The translations under genes and the position numbers were made by a program. The notes below the pieces were generated by a model. The model was not told the origin of the DNA. It ran no database searches and saw only the letters and a program-made list of their open reading frames with translations. Below, one piece after another: positions 61,732 to 64,000 of a stretch of DNA of 64,000 bases (positions are counted from its first letter, which is position 1; each line of letters begins with the position of its first letter). Source of the stretch: Spirosoma rigui (lineage in GTDB: Bacteria > Bacteroidota > Bacteroidia > Cytophagales > Spirosomataceae); assembly GCF_002067135.1 (NCBI RefSeq), contig NZ_CP020105.1:3038001-3102000 (forward strand), in the 5' to 3' direction.

Positions 61732-61979
61732 GTTTTATACGTATATTTTTAGGAGTAATTGAGTATAAATACATAGTTGTATACGGGTACATTAAATAAA
61801 TATTAACAAATTTTTTAAGAGGTTAAAAGGATAACAATCAGAATATTATTTTAAAAATAGACGTATTTTTTGTGCTGATTGTATCATATGTATGAAGGGG
61901 CAAAATTTAATTTCCGCAAAACGTGTAGTTTTGTAACCGTTTATTTGTAGACACTACATCTTAACCTAAACATCATCTT
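61732..61979 (+). other. AT-rich leader of the second SusC gene
   Basis: A gene-free AT-rich stretch of about 250 nt. It shares an ordered set of words with the leader of the first SusC gene: AATTGAGTA, then TTAAcAAaTTTTTT, GTTAA, AATCAG and TATTATTT. This suggests a duplicated susC unit or a common regulator-binding region. Confidence 0.55.
61926..61933 (+). promoter_or_regulatory. Predicted -7 promoter element of the second SusC gene
   Basis: TAGTTTTG is an exact TAnnTTTG match 46 nt before the ATG, giving a leader of about 40 nt. The -33 TTG is not clear in the AT-rich stretch upstream. Confidence 0.6.
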
Positions 61980-64000
61980 ATGCGTAAATTTCTACTAGCG
62001 CAGTTTTTACTGTGTTTGTTTGCTGTGCCTTTGTTTGCCCAGACCCAGGCAATCAGTGGCAAGGTCACTTCATCGGAAGATGGCTCCAGCTTACCCGGTG
62101 TTACCGTCGTTGTGAAGGGGACCAACCAGGGAACCACGACCAACTCCGATGGTATGTTCCAGATCAATGCGTCGCGGGGAGCCACGCTGCAGATTAGCTT
62201 CATCGGGTTTGCAACCCAGAGCGTACCCGTAGCCAGCCAATCGACGATTAACGTTGTCCTGAAGCCCGATGCCTCCCAACTCCAGGAGATCGTTGTAACA
62301 GCGCAGGGCATTCGGAAAAGTCAGCGCGAAATTGGTTATGCCATTTCCAAGGTAGAAACCGAAGACGTAACGGTTGGCCGCTCGCCCCAGTTAGCCCAGG
62401 CGCTGTCGGGTAAGGTTACCGGCCTGGCCGTGTATAACGTCAACAACAGTGTCGATCCAGCCGTTAAAGTCGTTCTTCGGGGATACCGCTCCCTGACGGG
62501 TAATAACGAAGCACTGGTTGTTCTGGATGGTATGCAAACCACGTCGACGATTCTGGCAACCATCAACCCCAACGACATCGAGAGCGTATCGATTTTGAAA
62601 GGTGGTCAGGCAGCTACTCTCTACGGATCAGCCGGTATCAACGGTGCCCTGATCATCACCACTAAAAAAGGGGTGCGGGGGAAACTGAAAGTATCGTATT
62701 CCAACAGCACCAACTTTGAGCAGATCAGCTTCCTGCCCCAGACACAGGACAAATACGGCTCGGGTTCGCACTATTACCAGTCGTTCGGTACGGCGGGTTA
62801 CAGCAGTGATTATCTGACCCGCATGAAAGCTAACTGGCGCTCGTATGAGAACCAGCAGTATGGCGATCAGTTCGATGGTTCACTGCGGATTCAGGGCCGG
62901 ACCGCTGAAGATGGCAGCCAGCTCATTATCCCGTATTCGGCCATCCCGAACGCGCGCCGGAAAGCCTTCAACACGGGCGTGTCGATGAACAACCAGGTTA
63001 ACTTCCAGGGTGGCGACGAGACAAGTTCGTTCTACATGTCGTTCGAGAACCAGAAGATCGCCGGTATCGTCCCCAACGACAAAAGTGAGCGGACGGGTAC
63101 CCGCCTGTCGGCTACCAAAGAATACGGCAAACTGACGGCGAGCTTCAACGCGGCTTATACGCAGGCCGCCTATGACCGTACCTCGTCCGATTTTTACAAC
63201 AACGTCCTCAACCAGCCTGCTAACTTACCGTTGAGCGACCTGCGCGACTGGCGGAACAACCCGCTGGCTAACCCCAACGGTTTCTACAACGATTACTACA
63301 ACAACCCGTACTTCGAAGCAGATAACAACCGTCTGAAGTACAAGGATGCCAACCTGAACGGTAACCTGAACCTGAATTTCAAGCCTACGCCCTGGCTGAT
63401 GGTTACGGAGCGGATCGGGGTGATGAACAACTCGCGGACGGGTAAGAACACCACGGGCAAGTTCCTGTACTCGGACTGGGCCAAATCCAAGTCATTCATT
63501 CCGGCGCCTTTCTACAATGATGGCGATGGTACGGGTATTTACCGCGCCATCACCGACATTCTGGGTGGCGTACTCGATTACTCCGGCACGGAAAACGTAG
63601 TCAACAATGAATTTCAGGTGCACTTGAGCAAAGACTTCGGTCCGTTTGCCAACAAGCTGATCCTGGGTAACAGCGTATACCAACGCACGACGAAGAACAT
63701 CGCCGTTGGCTCGAGCTCCATTGTGGTGCCGGACGTATACAACGTATCGAACCGCCAGGGTGAGTTAACCGGCGGTGAAGCAACCACGCAGGAGCGCCGG
63801 TATGGCTACTACGCCGACTTCACGTCGAACTACAAAAACTGGCTGATCCTGAACGGTACATTCCGTTTCGACGCAACGTCCCGTTTCTACAAGTCATACC
63901 GTCCGGCTAATACGTGGTCGTATCCGTACTACGGGGCTGCTCTGTCGTTTGTGGCTACCGACGCGTTCCCGGCTATCCGGAGTTCGTTCCTGAACTACGC
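61980..64000 (+). CDS. SusC/RagA-family TonB-linked outer-membrane protein (5' part, cut by window end)
   Basis: About 673 residues are visible; the frame stays open to the end of the window, so the C-terminal barrel strands are missing. Signal peptide 1-21 (PLFAQ), carboxypeptidase-regulatory-like domain about 24-105 (SGKVTSSEDGSSLPGVTVVV), and a plug with VVLRGYRSLTGNNEALVVLD, a SusC signature with VVLDG instead of VVDG. It is paralogous to the SusC at 56860 in its N-terminal domain and shares leader words with it. A susD partner is expected just beyond the window. Confidence 0.92.
   Translation, partial: MRKFLLAQFLLCLFAVPLFAQTQAISGKVTSSEDGSSLPGVTVVVKGTNQGTTTNSDGMFQINASRGATLQISFIGFATQSVPVASQSTINVVLKPDASQLQEIVVTAQGIRKSQREIGYAISKVETEDVTVGRSPQLAQALSGKVTGLAVYNVNNSVDPAVKVVLRGYRSLTGNNEALVVLDGMQTTSTILATINPNDIESVSILKGGQAATLYGSAGINGALIITTKKGVRGKLKVSYSNSTNFEQISFLPQTQDKYGSGSHYYQSFGTAGYSSDYLTRMKANWRSYENQQYGDQFDGSLRIQGRTAEDGSQLIIPYSAIPNARRKAFNTGVSMNNQVNFQGGDETSSFYMSFENQKIAGIVPNDKSERTGTRLSATKEYGKLTASFNAAYTQAAYDRTSSDFYNNVLNQPANLPLSDLRDWRNNPLANPNGFYNDYYNNPYFEADNNRLKYKDANLNGNLNLNFKPTPWLMVTERIGVMNNSRTGKNTTGKFLYSDWAKSKSFIPAPFYNDGDGTGIYRAITDILGGVLDYSGTENVVNNEFQVHLSKDFGPFANKLILGNSVYQRTTKNIAVGSSSIVVPDVYNVSNRQGELTGGEATTQERRYGYYADFTSNYKNWLILNGTFRFDATSRFYKSYRPANTWSYPYYGAALSFVATDAFPAIRSSFLNY

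Noticed and set aside
1-64000. tRNA, rRNA, integrase, transposase or attachment sites
   Set aside because: Read on both strands without finding a tRNA-like cloverleaf, rRNA stretch or recombinase motif. The only mobile-type trace is the Uma2 fragment.

Overview
ORGANISM. The window reads as a chromosomal segment of a Bacteroidota bacterium of the Cytophagales, most like Spirosoma or a close relative. This is inferred from gene content, not from a database search: SusC/SusD pairs, a FecI/FecR cluster, a GLPGLI protein beside an outer-membrane barrel, DUF4286 and DUF4260 proteins, a succinylornithine-type transcarbamylase, fairly GC-rich coding DNA with AT-rich SusC leaders, and TAnnTTTG promoter elements instead of obvious Shine-Dalgarno sites. 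I saw no rRNA, tRNA, CRISPR array or complete mobile element. LAYOUT. (1) 0.1-2.4 kb: a manganese module, mntH and its DtxR/MntR-type regulator, transcribed divergently around a perfect palindromic operator candidate. (2) 2.5-4.5 kb: an LptF/LptG-type permease and an EamA exporter. (3) 4.7-14.2 kb: a one-strand envelope glycan block with two GT2 enzymes for polyprenyl-phosphate sugars, four large polytopic proteins (two of them tandem paralogues with GT-C-like features) and an MBOAT O-acyltransferase. It ends at a truncated Uma2 nuclease remnant. (4) 14.5-24.8 kb: housekeeping genes msrB, moxR, prmC, ribD, nagA, aroA and a DUF218 protein, plus a lone TonB-dependent receptor behind a structured leader. 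(5) 24.9-28.2 kb: an SDR enzyme and a DUF4260 membrane protein facing an AraC regulator that is translationally coupled to a signal-less metal-receptor-like protein. (6) 28.3-35.3 kb: secreted and outer-membrane proteins (GLPGLI plus barrel; lipoprotein plus barrel). (7) 35.5-40.5 kb: an M42 aminopeptidase, then a FecI sigma / FecR anti-sigma / STN-domain cluster whose STN protein carries nine tandem 16-residue repeats instead of a TonB receptor barrel. (8) 40.6-45.9 kb: an Xre regulator, clpP, clpX, two paralogous lipoproteins of unknown function and an alpha/beta hydrolase. (9) 46.0-50.2 kb: arginine genes argD, a succinylornithine/acetylornithine transcarbamylase and argB, interrupted by a secreted HExxH protease gene. 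(10) 50.3-56.4 kb: an NlpC/P60 hydrolase, small membrane and DUF4286 proteins, then a GT4-fusion glycosyltransferase beside a GH130 enzyme. (11) 56.9-64.0 kb: a SusC-SusD pair and the start of a second SusC, cut by the window end. HOW THE PARTS FIT. Most of the window serves the cell envelope: building surface glycan, importing nutrients across the outer membrane, and sensing at the surface through sigma/anti-sigma control. Operons are short and often end in strong hairpins, two of them unusually long and perfect (35-bp arms at 50218-50291 and a gapless 60-bp palindrome at 56393-56452). The most promising material for new biology is the FecI-FecR-STN/16-residue-repeat cluster, the GT4/GH130 pair, the tandem lipoproteins after clpX, and the structured leader of the lone TonB receptor.
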